Shown: piece by piece, positions 1 through 14,100 of the stretch
Numbering within the stretch: the first letter of the stretch is position 1
Layout of the letters: each line of letters opens with the position of its first letter
Origin: Ditylenchus dipsaci
Taxonomy: Eukaryota > Nematoda > Chromadorea > Rhabditida > Anguinidae
Reading direction: 5' to 3'
Length of the DNA stretch: 64,000 nt
Assembly (NCBI GenBank): GCA_004194705.1
Contig: SADC01000972.1
Location: forward strand, 1 to 64,000
Notes under the pieces: model-generated
Told to the model about the DNA's origin: nothing
The model's input: the letters and a program-made list of their open reading frames with translations, nothing else
Databases searched by the model: none
Program-made: the position numbers and the translations under genes

Positions 1-87
1 TACCCTTCTGTATTACTGGCACAGGCTTGGGCTTAAAGTAGTGGCTGAGCCACTACTCTGATCACAGTAGTGGCTGAGCCCACTACT

Positions 88-432
88 CTGGTCCTTTTAT
101 ATACCACTTTTTAAGATTTTATTGTAAAATCAGAGAATCACGAAATCGCGTCAGATGAGAATCTTGAATATGAGTGTGTTGGTTAGAGAAACGCTTTAGT
201 TTGTTCATTTTATCACAACCTTCCAATTGTACTTTTTTGCACCTAACTTTCTGACAGACATTATTAAGAAAAAAAAGGGTGCAAAGGTACAATTGAAAAG
301 TTGTGACAAATCATCAAATCCAAAGCGTTTTTCTAACAGAGCAACTTATATCCTAGCGTCTCATCTGGGCGATTTTGCGATTTTGATTGAACAACAAAAA
401 TTTCATAAGTGGTATATAATAGTACCAGAGTA
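88..432. repeat. Long palindrome, copy 1
   Basis: The two halves (about 88-265 and 270-432) are inverted copies, for example the CAATTGTAC / GTACAATTG region and TATACCACTT / AAGTGGTATA at the ends. It is flanked on both sides by the short hairpins. Short open frames here read through the palindrome and are not genes. Confidence 0.8.
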
Positions 433-744
433 GTGGCTCAGCCGCTACTCCAGCACATAAGTAGTGGCTGACCACTACTCAGTGTGTTTATTTCAAATTT
501 CTGATCTCTCATACCAACGCTCGACCAGATATCGAAGTCGTGGCTCAGCCACTACTCCAGCACGTAAGTAGTGGCTGAGCCACTACTCAGTGTTGGTATG
601 ACAGATTTCTGATTTGTCATACTAACACTCAATCAACCATCGGAGTAGTGGCTCAGCACTACTCATGTGTCAGAGTAGTGGCTCAACCACTACTTAAGTA
701 GTGGCTCAGCCACTACTCCAGCACATAAGTAGTGGCTGAGCCAC

Positions 745-1077
745 TACTCTGGTACTTCTATATACACTTATGAAAAAAGTTTGTCAAGTCAGAAATCGCA
801 AAAATCGCGTCAGAAGAGACCTAGAATATAAGTTGTTTCGTCAGAAAAAACGCTTTAGCTTGATGATTTATCACAACTTTCAATGGTACCTTTCGCACCT
901 TTTTTCTTCATAATACCTGTCGGAAAAATTGCGTGCAAAGATACAATTGAAATGTTGTGAAAATCATCAAATTAGAGCGTTTTTCTAACAAACAACTCAT
1001 TATTCTAGCGTCTCATCTGACGCGATTTTGCGATTTCTGATTAAACAAAAAATTTTTATAAGTGGTATATTGAAGTA
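745..1077. repeat. Long palindrome, copy 2
   Basis: A second copy of the palindrome at 88-432, again with TATA-rich ends and the CAATTG-containing core, and again bordered by short hairpins. The roughly 657-bp spacing between the copies suggests a higher-order repeat of hairpins plus palindrome. Confidence 0.75.
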
Positions 1078-1660
1078 CCGAGTAGTGGCTTCAGCCACTA
1101 CTCAGCACATAAGTAGTGCTCAGCCACTACTCAGTGTTGGTTTGACAGATTTATGATCGGTCATACTAACACTTAACCAACCATCGGAGTAGTGGCTCAG
1201 CACTACTCATGTGTCCAAGTAGTGCTCAGCCACTACATAAGTAGTGGCTCAGCCATACTCCAGCACATATGTAGTGCTCAGCCACTACTCAGTGTTGGTA
1301 TGACAAATTTCTGATCTGTCAAACCAACACTCAACCAACCAATTGAGTAGCGGCTGAGCCACTACTTCATGGCTGTGTGAAAAATTTTCTGTCTGTCTTA
1401 ACAACATTTTACTCTTACTTCGCTCTGAGTGGTGGCTGAGCCACTAATCAGTGTCTATGACAAATTTCTGATCTGTCGTACCAACACTCAACCAACTATC
1501 GGAGTAGTGGCTCAGCACTACTTATGGTTGGTATAACAAATTTTTCATTTTGTCTCACTAACACTTTATTCTCACTTTATCGTGAGTAGTGGCTGAGCCA
1601 CTACTCAGGCTTCGAGTAGTGGCTCAGCCACTACTTGACCATATGAAAAAAAATTTCAAC

Positions 1661-2173
1661 CAAAATCTTTTTCTATCTACAAACCCGTGATTCTAACACC
1701 GGATTCGTGCTCAGCATGGTCGATTTACTATAAAAACTGCTCTTTAAACCAGTACTTTGGTCAAATATTCGAATTCCTCTCAAGACAAAATTTGAATTTT
1801 TTGAAATCGACTATTTTCCGAATTTTCGGTTTTGAGTACCCAAAAAAAGTGCCCGGGCCCACCTTTCAAATGGCTCGCTTCCGCCCAAATTTTAGCTCAT
1901 TCGACGCGCAAGGAAATGGCGCACAACTTTTTGTATGGCGACACGAACGCGTTTTTGAGCCAAAAAATTTTTTCCTTGATGAGAAATTTTCCGAAAATTT
2001 TTTTGACCAGAAATTTTTTTTCGCCCAACCAACCCCCGATTTTTATTAGCGCAATCGCGAGCCTTCACCGGTTTCCTAAGTGAGGACACCAACTTTGAAA
2101 ATTAAAGTTTTCAAAAAGTGACCTAAAAAGTGAGTGTTTCAGACAAGGCAAAGCAGCGTCATAGTATAGGTAG
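1661..2173. other. 5' flank of the ABC gene with a dispersed motif
   Basis: No exon could be recognised. At about 1690-1730 lies a motif (AACACCGGATTCGTG followed by TCAGCATGGTCGATTT) that recurs in either orientation near 13830, 14640, 25470, 25580, 42190, 42330 and 56910, so it belongs to a dispersed repeat. Overlapping short open frames on both strands look like chance. The true N-terminus of the transporter may lie here or upstream of the window. Confidence 0.5.
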
Positions 2174-5100
2174 ATATTGAAATCAAACATCATCAATATT
2201 ATTCAGTTTCGCTTTTCTTCTAAGTCAGATCGCTCTATGGTAGTCATAGGAATTTTGTTTGGAATAGTCACTGGTGTTTTCCAACCACTGTCAATGCTCT
2301 TAAGTGGAAAATTGGCTAATGTTTTGATTGTCTCTAGCAAGGTTGTTTTTTTTGTTTGAAAACATTAATTATTTTTTTCGCCTCATACACAGTCAGCTCT
2401 GTCTACAGCGTTTGTCAAAAAAAAATTGACCTCCTAAAAAAGTTTTGAAAAGATAGGCTCTTGCCTGGTTAAATTCTTAATTTTTGAGCCTATTTCCGAT
2501 TTCCAACTTTAATAAGGCATGTGTAGCACAGTAGCAAAAGTCTTCAAAGAGAATTTCTATAATTTGAATTTAGTCGGCCCCTCAAAAAACTGGAAATTAA
2601 GTTTTTGGGCTCAAATAAAAGCCTACGATGTGCTGAGTACGATAACAACAAATTCGACCAAATTTTCTCACTGGCCTCCCGAAGTTGGTACTCAGAAAAA
2701 CCAGTGCATTTCTCAAAAGATTTTATACTTAGTGAAAATATGATGATGTAAATTCGTTAAAAAACTTATTCGACACAGAAAGAGTTGCTCTTTCTAATGA
2801 GTACAAAAATCCTATAGTCTGTAATAAAGTGTTTTTTTTTCAAAAAATAAGCATTTTTCGAACACCAATTTCGGCGTAAAAAGCGCCATGAAAATCGTAA
2901 ATCAGCGTGCACCCTTCTGAGTTTTAATGCATTAGAAAGAACATTACCTAAATCAACTTTGTGGCAAAAAAAAAAACCCGAAAAAATTGGGGAGGTGGGA
3001 CGAAAAAAGCTTTTGAAGTTGACTGGTCGTCACTAACTCTTTTTAGTTTTTGACGTAAATTTTTTTTTGTACCAGGAAAACCTAAAATTCTGACGAGGAG
3101 GGTACACGCCGATTTCCAATTTTTATAGTGGTTTTTTCGCCAAAAATTGGTGTTCAAAAATGCTGATTTTTTGAAAAAACACATTTTTTACGCCAAAATT
3201 TATTACAGTCTATAGAGTTTTTGTACTCGTTAGAAAGAGCAGCTCATTCTGCGTCTAATAAGTTTTTAAACGAGTGTACATCATTATATTTTCACTAAGT
3301 ATAAATCATTATAAGAAATGTACTGGTTTTTCTAAGTACCAAACTTCGGGAGGTCATAGCTCGGCGAATTAGTGAGAAAAATTGGTCGAATTTGGTGTTA
3401 TCGTACTCAGCACATCGTAGGCTTTCATTTCAGCCCAAACACTTAATTTCTAATTTTCTGAGGGGTAGAGGTGGCCTTGATGAAACTAGAACATTACAGA
3501 ACTTCTCTTTTAAAGTTTTAAAGGGTCACGATGGCTGCAAAAAAAGTCTACTGTGCTATATTAATCTCTATTTCCATCTGTAGGAACTTTATTCGGAAGA
3601 GTTGTGGGATCAGGGCATGCGGCTTGTAGCTATCAACGGAGTAATTGGAGTTACCTTGATGATCTTTACATTTTTTCAGGTATTTTTTTTGTTGAAACTT
3701 TACAAGAAGAATTGTCTTTGTTGTAGTACTTTTTGCTTCGATATGCCTGTTTAAATATCACCAATACTTTAAGAATCAAATTTTTGCAATCCATATTAAA
3801 GCAGGATGCTGCTTGGCTAGACACCCAAAAGTTCGGCTCTATTAATGCGCAGCTAAATGAGTAAATTTCAATTTCTTCAAATATCCATTTTTATACAAAT
3901 TCCAGTGTGTTTACAGGAACATTGACAGAATACGTGATGGAATAGGCGACAAAATCGGTCTTTTGGTTCGAGGTCTTTCGATGTTTGTGTGCTGTGTGGC
4001 TCTGTCTTTTTACATCAACTGGCAAATAACTGCTGTTATAGTGGCCATGGGTCCGTGTTCCGCATTAGCTATGTCTTTTATGGCTAGGGTTGGTTCACAA
4101 CTAAATATTTGAGCTTCACCATTGAATAATACAGCGGCAATTTTGAAGCCACGGACCCAATAGGTTGTTCTCTTTTCTCACTCCCTTGATCGAAAATGAC
4201 CATAGCCATTTTTCCTACACAGTTGAAAGGCAGGCTTACAAAATGAGGTGTTCGTAAAATTCATATGTATAAATTGTTGATTGAAATGTGTGGATCCGGA
4301 ATCTGGACAAATAGCGTGTGGATCCGCTCGATTAATCGACATTTTCAAATCAGTATTTACTGTTAATAGCTGATTTTGTAGTCCTGTTCGTTAGCCAAAA
4401 GGCGACATCAGCTGCAATTTTCGAAGGAGCAAAAAATTATGACCATTTCCGCAATTGCCAAGATTGCCGCACTTATTGGGGCTGTAGCTTGAATTAACAT
4501 TATTTTTGCAGCTGGTCAGCAATGCCTCAAAGAAGTATATGGAGACGTCTGATATGGCGGCAGCTGTTTTGCAAGAGTCTATTATGAACGTTAAAACTGT
4601 GCAATCCTGCAATGGTCAATCCTCTATGGTTAATAAGTACGAGAAAATATTGGACGCGGGCAGAATAAACGGCATCATGCAATATTTCTGGAACGGACTT
4701 TTTGATGGCATCTTCTTTTTTATACTTTACCTTTTCCATGCATTGGGTCATTAGTTAGTTTTGATTGCCAATAATTATAGCAGGGATGGGAATGAAATTT
4801 AAAAAAAAAATACATTTTTTGAAAAAAGTACATTTTGACTACTTTCGAGGGAAAAATATCATTTTATCCAGTGCTTATTGCCAGTTTGAAACGAAAAAAG
4901 AAAAGATTTTGACTAAAAGTCTCAAAAAATAAATAAGATTGGGGTCCCAAAAAATACAAATTTTTTTTAAGTACAATTACTATCCCTGAATTATAGGCAT
5001 TTTTAAAATAGTTGACTTTTGTAGTTATGGAGCCATGAAATTTGCCCATGGAGAAACTACTCCTGGAGATGTTTTAATTGTGACCAATTTGGTCATGTTT

Positions 5101-8100
5101 GGTGCTTATTTCTTGGGTGTTATGAGCCCGCATATAATGTCCATTCTCAAAGCTAGAGTAGCTGCTTCGATTATTTACAAACGAATCGACAGGGTGTGCT
5201 TCGTATGGTAAAGACTAGCATCTAAGCATTTTTTAGGTGCCTCAAATAGATAGCTCTTCAAGTGAGGGTAAATGGTTGGAAGAGGTCAGGGGAGAGGTGA
5301 CTTTCGATAATGTCTCCTTCAGCTACCCCAACCGGTTGGACAAACCTGTGCTGAATGGTTTGTCTTGGAGTGCTCAGCCAGGCGAGACTGTAGCTTTGGT
5401 TGGTCATAGTGGGTCTGGAAAGTCAACTTGTGTAAGTGATGTTTATAGCTGTCAGCGCGCGGCCCAGAGTGGAGAGCAGGTCCACACCCGGAACGGACTA
5501 TTTATGCAGAGAGATTGCAGAAAGCTTTAATCAGGCAAAAAAATTTCATATCAACAAAATAGAATCAAACTTTAATGTCCCAGCTAATGTCTGAAATTTT
5601 CCCGCTTTTTAGGGCGCATATAAGTTTTGCAGAAAAAAGTCTAAATGGGGGACGCAGTTTACTTTTTGTCCGCGCCGCCCGTTGAAAGCTCTGGTAGGAT
5701 GACTTGTTTTTATTGCATTTAGATGTCTTTGTTGACCAGACTATATGAGCCATCTGGGGGAACAGTAGAAGTGGATGGGGTGGATATTAGCCAGCTCAAC
5801 CTCCGTTGTTTAAGAAATTTAGTGGGAGTGGTGGAGCAAGAGCCTTGCCTCTTTCATGCCACCATCTTCGACAACATTTCTCTAGGCAGATGTTCGCTAG
5901 ACCAAGTTAAAAAGGTGTGTAAGATGGCGAATGCCCACCAGTTCATACTCCAACTGCCCAATACCTATTTCACCTTGATCGGGGCTTATCCAGGCATCCA
6001 GCTGTCTGGAGGTCAGAAACAGAGAATAGCTATAGCTAGAGCCTTGGTAACCAATCCTAAAATACTGGTACTGGATGAAGCGACCTCTGCTCTGGATGCA
6101 GAGTCGGAAGTTCTTGTGCAGAATGCCCTGCAAACAGCCTCCCAAGGCCGCACCACCCTTATTATTGCCCATCGTCTGTCCACTTTGAGGAATGTCAATC
6201 GAATTGTGCTGATTGATAATGGAAAAGTTGTTGAAACAGGTAGCAAGGGGTTGCTCAGCAGACATTCACGCATCTTGATATTCAGGAACTCATAGTGAAC
6301 TAGCAGCCAAAGACCCAGATCACTCCATCTATGCCTCGTTAGTAAAGTCTCAGCAATTCGCTGAGGCATCAAAAATGACTCCGCCGAAACGAGAGAAGAG
6401 ATTGTCTGAAAGGCAAGACTATGAAACACCAATTCCGTTTAATCGGCAATTCTCTTCGCACAGCTCCATGATTTCAGGACTGGACATCATTGTTGATAAC
6501 AAGGTTTTTTTAACGCTATGTTTATAATGACTGAATACCATACCACACCACTAAATACCGCAGTACTCGTTCATCTAACACTGTATTCTTTTGAGTCATT
6601 CAAGTTTTTTAAAATAACTCAAAGGAGTATACTGCTAGACGAAAGAGTGCTGTCCCGCCACTAATTCAAATTTTATCAAATTATGGTACTTTAGAGGACA
6701 GTGCGCGACGCTGCAAAAAGGGCGGAGATTGGCATCTTTTGAACCATTGCATTTTACTAGTTTTACATAAAATTTAATATTAATAACGTCAAATTACTTT
6801 TTAAATAAGGCAGAAAACTTTAAAAGCATCAATGAACCCAAAAAAGCTTTCGAGAGAAAAAAACTTGCGGCCCCACTTTAATTTTTGAATGGGCATACTC
6901 AGGGTCACAGATGTCCTGCTTTAGCAGGAATTTCCTGCTTTTTGATTTTAAAATCTGCTTTTTGTGCGTGAAAAAGCAGGAATTTTCACACATCTCACGG
7001 CATTTTATAACAGCTTATTCCTGCTTTTTGTGGATTTTTTGATTTAAATTTTTGTTTTTTGGAAACAAAATCCTGCTTTTGCGATTTTCGATCTGTGAAC
7101 CCTGGGCATACTCCTTTATTCTGTATTTTTCATGTTCCTGTAAAGCTATATTTTGTAGAGTATCGGTTTTGCCTTTTTGCGATGTTGCGCTGCGTTGTTT
7201 TTCGGCCATCGTGGTTGCGCTGCGATCTGCGATATTTCGAAAAATTTACGTGCGATATATCGCTGCGATATGTGATATTTTTCGGAAGCTGTTTTTTATT
7301 GATAAAAACCAAATTTTAACATCTTTTATTCAATTCCACAACAAACATCAACAAAAAACTAATACTTAAGATTTAATAACGGGAGGTTCTTGTTCAAAAA
7401 GATTAATTCCTCAGCTGTTTCCAGGCTCAATGTGGACCTTCTGTAGTCGTAGACATCCCTTGCCACTGAGAAAAGCTGTCCACTTGGCTGGCTTGTTGCT
7501 TGAGCCGAGAGAAAGCGACGCGCCACCTTGGCCAGAATTCGATATGCCTTCTCATTCCTCTTCAAATGCCTAAAAATTTAGTTGAATCAATTTAATTTGA
7601 TAAGATCTTACCTTCTCCATGTTTGCTCCCTCATAGCGCAAAAAGACATGTTGCTTAGGCTTCTCGGTCTTCCATTCTTCAATCACTGCCCAACTAATGC
7701 ACCGATGGTTTCGAAGTTAAGACTGCCGGGAAAGTGCCTCACGCAAAGAACAAACTTCTGCCTCTTCCAATCGGAGTCGATCGGAGTCCGATCCAGTACC
7801 GATAGTTCACCTAAAACTATCGCAAGTCTGATAGAAACTAGCAAACAATGCTACCTTTCCCACGGATCACAAATTTTTACTTGCCTTGCTGCAGCTCCGC
7901 TTCTTTCAGTTGCTCTGCTTTGTCCATTTTTCCAACTTCTTCTAATACTTTGGATGCATTGCGAGATGAGACTTTAGATTTGCCGGCTCACGGTTCTTCA
8001 TTTGAATTTTCTTCTTGCACACGTCACGCTGAGATTCTCTTCCCGACAGTGAGGAGAAATCCGCTTACATCTTCTCCTTCAAGCTCGATTTTCCACAGTT

Positions 8101-11100
8101 GACTCATTCTGAAGCAAAAGTGCGTGACAAACGGAAATTTTAGCAAAGAAATACAAGAAAAAACAAAAAAAATGACATAAATAACAATGAAAAACGGGCA
8201 ACATTTTTCGAGAAATTGACTACGATGTTTTTTAAATTTGCGCTGCGATATGCGCTGTTTTTAAAAATTTGCGGCCCAAACTTGCTGCGTACGCTGCGAT
8301 GTATCGCAGCGCTCGATTCTCTAATATTTTGTTGACAGTACAGTTTTGCAATGTTAATAAAACTTGTGCTGAATTAAAAGTCTTAATACCTTAAAAGCCA
8401 TAAAAGCCTTAATTAATACAGAAAATACAGTATTTTTATTTTTAGAGCATTTTCCAAAAAATGCGATTTTGATATTGATAGCCCATTTTAACTTTTAATA
8501 TTGCATAAGTTTGTATCTCATTGCAACACTGAGTTGTCAATAAAATGTTAATTCAAAATGACACTAATCTATCAGGTACACTTTGTCACGTTTGAAGAGG
8601 TTGTGCGATGACAGAGAAGATAATTTAATTTTGACTTGCAGAGCCCTATCACCACATCTCACATTGACGATTTACCGCAGAAAAAGATGTTTAATTCTAA
8701 TGTGTGGCTCGTCTATAAAAATTGCAATAATAATTATGGTAAACTGATTAGCGGAATTATTTTTGCAATGTTTCGAGGACTAGAACTAGCACTTTATGTG
8801 AGTGGAATATTTTACAATCCTGTTTACAGAGAAAGTCATGCTATTACAAAAAAGAATACATATTTTGAAATTTTTATTTTTCAAATATTTCAATGAAAAT
8901 TTGAAATGTTTCAGGACAAAAATTCAGCTTTTAAGTCAAAGTTGATTAATTGATTATGCTCCTCGACCATGATTTACACTAAGTCAATTAAAATCATAGA
9001 TAAAACATAAAAATAAGAATGTCGAACATTTTTGTAAGCTGGCCTTGCCAAGGCATCCTAAACGAAGTAAATTTGGTCATTTTAAAGGAATCATAGTGAG
9101 TAAGATATGCCTAGTAACAGGGCTTCGAATCGTCCTTTTTAAAAAGATTTGTCCTTTTTTTGGCACCCCAAATCTTTTTTTATTTTTGAAAATTTAGTCA
9201 AAATCTTTTTTTTTCGCTTCAAAATGGCAACAAGCACTGGATAAAATGACCCCTTTTACTTCAAAAACAGTCAAAATGTCCCTTTTTTACCCAAATGTCC
9301 TTTTTTTGAAATTTTTCATTCGAAGCCCTGCTAGTAACCATAATCAAGTTCATCTAAAGACTCTTTTATTACTCATGAATACACTCAAACCTCGTTTACC
9401 CGGCACCCCACCTCCGGCATCCCGGCACCCCCGCCACCCCCCTCTAATTATTTTCAAATGTTTTCGCACTATTTTTAGATAACATAATTATTTTTAAGAG
9501 GTGATTATCAGCAAATTTTATTCTACAGTCAAATCTCGTTTATCCGGTACCCCTAAAAGTTCGTTCCCGCTTTGAGTCCGACACTTTTTTAACTCAATTT
9601 TTGAAAACGATATTTCCGACCACACTGTAAAAACAAAACTGGCAAGATTTTTCAATAATTGGCTTAAAAAAAGTGTCGGGCCCAAGGCGGGAACGAACCT
9701 TTGGGAGCACCGGATAAACGAGAATTAACTGTAGAATAAAAATCATTGTTTTACTTGATTTGCTGATAATCACCTCTTAAAAATAATTATGTTATTCAAA
9801 AATGGCGCAAAAACATTTGAAAATTATTAGAAGAAGGGGAGGGGGGGGGTTGTAAAGGAGTGCCAAGTAGGATTTTGAAGGCTATACTAGAGTGTGTCAA
9901 GAAAAACTTTACCACCTAAAAAAAATTGTGTGGGCAGGTTTTGCCTGGTCGATTTTTTAATTTAAGCTCTATTCATCGGAAATCTCAAAATTCCTTAAAG
10001 ATTCTATAAAACAGCTGTAAAAAACATAAACACTCAAATTCGTAAGCAAAATGGTCACGGTATCAATTACAGGCATAGTATAATGGACAAGTATTAAATG
10101 TGCCTTCTTTTGGCTGAAAAATGCTTTCTTTTTTTCCTTTTAGTCACAGCAGCAAGTATATTAGCGATTTTTTTAAAGTGATAACACCATCATGTAGCCC
10201 CGCTTTTCTAGTTTTAACGGCTTATTGTTTGTTGCAACATCTTTGCAAAAGCTAGCACGGACGCTTCGAAATATGAAGCAACTCTGAAAAATAATTTGAT
10301 TCAAACTTTTACCTTTTTGTGCTGAATTTTAAAAAGATGTTGCGACAAATAATACGCTGTCAGACACAAGAAGAGCGAGGCTACATGATAGTGTTATCAC
10401 TTTAAAAAATTGCTAAATACTTGCTGCTGTGACTAAAAAAAAAAGAAGGCACTTTTCAGCCAGAAGAAGGCAGACATAAGATTTATCCATAGTATAATAT
10501 GAAAATAAATTTGAAAATTTTAAAGTGGTCAGGTCTTTTTTAGCACACCTTGTATAAGTGGATAAGCGATACGTCGCAATTTTTACGATTAATTTTTTTT
10601 TGAACAAATTGGTTGAAAATAAAAAAATTTCGAAATAATTTATGTTTGTATTTATTTTGTTTTCGTTTGGATATTATTCTAATTTGGACACACTTGTGGA
10701 AATTACCAAAAGTTTTGGATATTTTTATTTTTATAGCCGATCTCGTGATCTGAGTGAGATACCTTCGTAATTAGATAGAAAAGCTTGGTCGATGAGCACG
10801 GAAAACAAAATCAGAACTGTTTCAGGTGCAAGTCATGAACTTTGTGTTTGTTGCCTACGAGAACTTTAGTGGCGACATTGATCAGTTTCGTGATCAGCAG
10901 TTTCGGATCGCCGTACAAAATCTTTCATTAGGGCTCTATTCTGTTGTCACTATTTTTGGAGCGGTAAGCAACCTATACTCCAAGCAATATACTCTTGCTT
11001 TTTTTTAAATCATATTAATAATTGACAGGTGGCCGTCCTGGGATGGGCCGCTGAAAATGTTATTGACAAAATCAAGGTTCGAGCTTTGAAAAATGTTCTG

Positions 11101-14100
11101 GAACAGGAAGGAGCTTTCTTTGACCGCTCAGAAACCTCGAATGCAAAAATTGTGCAGCAATTGTCTTCAGAGCCTTTAAATATGAAAGCTGTAAATTCAT
11201 TTTTTTAGTAATAGTGCCAATGGCTCTGAATGTGTTCGTGGGCACACCCAAAAAAATATGACTTGGTCTGCCCTGTTGTTTGTTTAGCAAAAAAATTATC
11301 TCAAACTAATGTTTTTTTAGGCTTTAGGCTTATCCAAGGGTAGGCCATCGTATGTTAGGACAGACTCAAACATGCTTTTTGAATCCTGAAGAAGTAAGAA
11401 AAAGCATGTTTGAGTTCGTCCTAACATACGCTGGCCTACCCTTGCTAAGCCTAACAATCTTGCCTATGCCTGAGCCTAAATCAGCTTGGGGGACCGAGGC
11501 AATTTTTTTTACTTTTTTCACACCAAATCTTTTTTGCTTGAAAATAGTTAAACGTGTTTAAAAATATTTTCTGAGACTTGAACAAAAAAATTCTAAAAAA
11601 AACAACAGGGGACCAAGGCATGCTTTTCGAATGTACCCTCGAACACATATAGGGCCATGCCAATCATAGGCTTATTTTCACTTGCTACGCCTTAGGTTAC
11701 ACTTCGTCTAGTTGCATGTCAAATTTTTATTATTTTTCTTTCAAGATTTTATACTAGAGCTGTAAATTTTACCAATGAAATCATTTTTTTGTAAATTTAC
11801 GGGTGATTTACTTGATTTACAGGTTTTACGGGTAAATTGACAACTCTAATTTATACAGTCAAGTCCTGAAAAGACGTCACCTCCTCAAATTTGACCTTTA
11901 GCTAGAGTTGACACTTTTAAATCTTGATTTTCAAAGTCTTCAGCCACTTGTATTTAGTCAGTCTAATACGAAAAATTGCAAGGATTCCTATTTCACAAGT
12001 CGATGCTGAAAAAATGGCTTTGCCAGTAAGACCCGCTGCTCTCGATGAAAAAAGGGTGGTTTTATATCGGGAACCAAGTTTTTTTAGTGAAACTGTGATC
12101 ATTTGTAAACGATTGGCAAAATTAAAATGCTTGCAGCTTTTGGATTAGACTGGTTAAAGACATGTGGCGAAAGATGTTGAACGAATAAATTTTCCTAGCG
12201 GACTGTAAAAATGGAGATAAAGAAGTCGTGATGTATCTGGCCGGAGTCGTAACCTGAGACCTTATAAAACCAAGTAAATATGCTTATTATTGACGAAGCA
12301 GTCCAGTCATTATTACATTCAAAAATTTCTTTTTTAGACTGTCGATATCCGGTTCTACCAATTTGTAGGCCATGGCACAGCTTTTATTTCACTTTTTATC
12401 ATAGCTCTTTTTTTCTCTTGGCAAATCACGCTGACCGGTTTATTGGTATTTTGCGTCCTTTGCGCCATACTCGTGGTGCTGGCCAAAAATATGCAGAAAC
12501 AGCTGAAAATTGTCAATGACGTGGATGACTCTGCTAAGGTGTGCCCCTTGCTACTATTTTTCGTTTAAAACAAAAATGTTTATAGATTGCTGTGGAAATT
12601 ATTGAAAATGTACGCACCATCCAACTACTTACAAAAGAAGCCTACTTTCTCCAAAAATATTTTGAAAAGCTGCATGCTACCATGCAGCCACTCATAAAAG
12701 TATAATTTTCTAGTAGTATTTTATATATTTTTTCCCCTCATTGAACTTACAGGCGGCCATTTACGATGCCTTGATGTTTTCTATTACCCAGTCATTTATG
12801 TATGTGTCGGATCTGTTCTGTTTTGGTGTAGGAGTTTACCTTGTTTACAATGGACTGAACAGACCCAGTGAAGCTTTTGTGTAAGTTCTACACATTCTAA
12901 TACAGTCTAGTCTTTTTTGTCTCAGATTTTAAAATATTTTCAATTTCTGTCAACTGGTCTAATCCGGAAAGGCACGAAGAATCTAAATTTATCTATTGGT
13001 TTTTGAAGGTTTATATAGTTTTGCCAGTAAAGACATACAATCAATCTTTTTGTCAAAATAGGGATTACAATAGGTGGCCAAGAGTTTGGCGCATATCCAA
13101 ATATTTGAGTTTGAATTGGGGATATGCGAGTCAGCCCTGATGCGAGTTGTGTTTTTACCGATTAGTTGTTTCAAAGCTTGTGGGTCCTTATTGGCTAAAC
13201 TAGCGATCTTTCGGTCTGGACCAGCCAAAGACAAGTGGCCAAAGATTGTGATTCGTTCTATCGACACTCCACTGTATATTTTGTTTTAAATTCAGTGGTG
13301 CAATGAACATGGGCACAGCCAGCTGGACAGTCCTTTTTGTATCCACTTCCTTCAGTGACATTCTGCGTGCAGGACCTGCCTCCAGGATCGTTTTCGATCT
13401 CATCAATGCAAAATCTTCTATTCATGAAGACGAGAATGGTCTCAAACAGGTTGTCGAATAACTTTTTTATCTCCTAAAACAACCTGTTTTACAGGATATT
13501 GATGGAAATGTAGAGTTAGAAGAGGTGGAATTTGCCTATCCTAGCCGTCCTGAAATAAATGTGGCAAATGGACTATCCTTAAAAGCATGTCAGGGACAGA
13601 CTGTGGCTCTAGTTGGACCATCTGGTTCGGGTAAGAGCACCGTGGTCTGCTTGTTGGAGAGGTTCTACGCACCAAAAACTGGCAAAGTGGTTGGTTTGGG
13701 AGCTAGGTGGGGAGATGATAAGGCGGGGAAATAATGACTACGGAAAAAATGCTGGCAGAACATTTTGCGGTGGAAATGCTACGATGCTATATAGAGCCTT
13801 CTTGTCTGTTAGCTTTGCAAACCCAAAATTCTGACACTAGATTCTTTTCCAGCATGATCAATTTGCTTTTAAGAGGGCTCTTTTACCTTTAAGGGGGGAG
13901 GGACTTTATATACGCATCGCCTTAGGTCACAGGTTCGACAACCACTGGCTGCAGACCTTATTTTTTTCTCCTTTTATTTACAAGTTTAGTGTCAAAATGT
14001 AGCTAAGCTTCTGGGCTTTCATTTGAGCTATCATACAGATGAAAAGTTGGTATAAAGTTAAGGCTAAAATATAAAAAATCCAACTCGGTGAAATGCTCAA

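Larger units (their letters stand above)
1..1660. repeat. Array of short hairpins and palindromic spacers
   Basis: About 21 copies of an almost perfect palindrome with 10-bp arms (AGTAGTGGCT, one central G or C, then the complement) occur at about 37, 66, 428, 460, 533, 567, 644, 672, 694, 726, 1079, 1107, 1188, 1216, 1240, 1268, 1347, 1430, 1501, 1584 and 1615. Many spacers are palindromic too: GTGTTGGTATGACAGAT is followed by its complement ATCTGTCATACCAACAC. Copies carry single-base losses, so the array is ageing. No coding signal is seen. It lies just upstream of the first recognisable exon of the ABC transporter gene. Confidence 0.9.

Noticed and set aside
1..1660. CRISPR-like regular repeats
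   Set aside because: Units are palindromes with degenerate, self-complementary spacers in an animal genome with spliced genes; spacing is irregular and no cas genes occur.
6013..6432. Minus-strand frame of 139 codons
   Set aside because: Lies opposite the conserved NBD1 exons of the ABC gene and is a shadow.
7582..8102. Plus-strand frames of 131 and 84 codons
   Set aside because: They lie inside the hAT relic on the strand opposite to its BED finger and dimerisation remnants, and have no domain.
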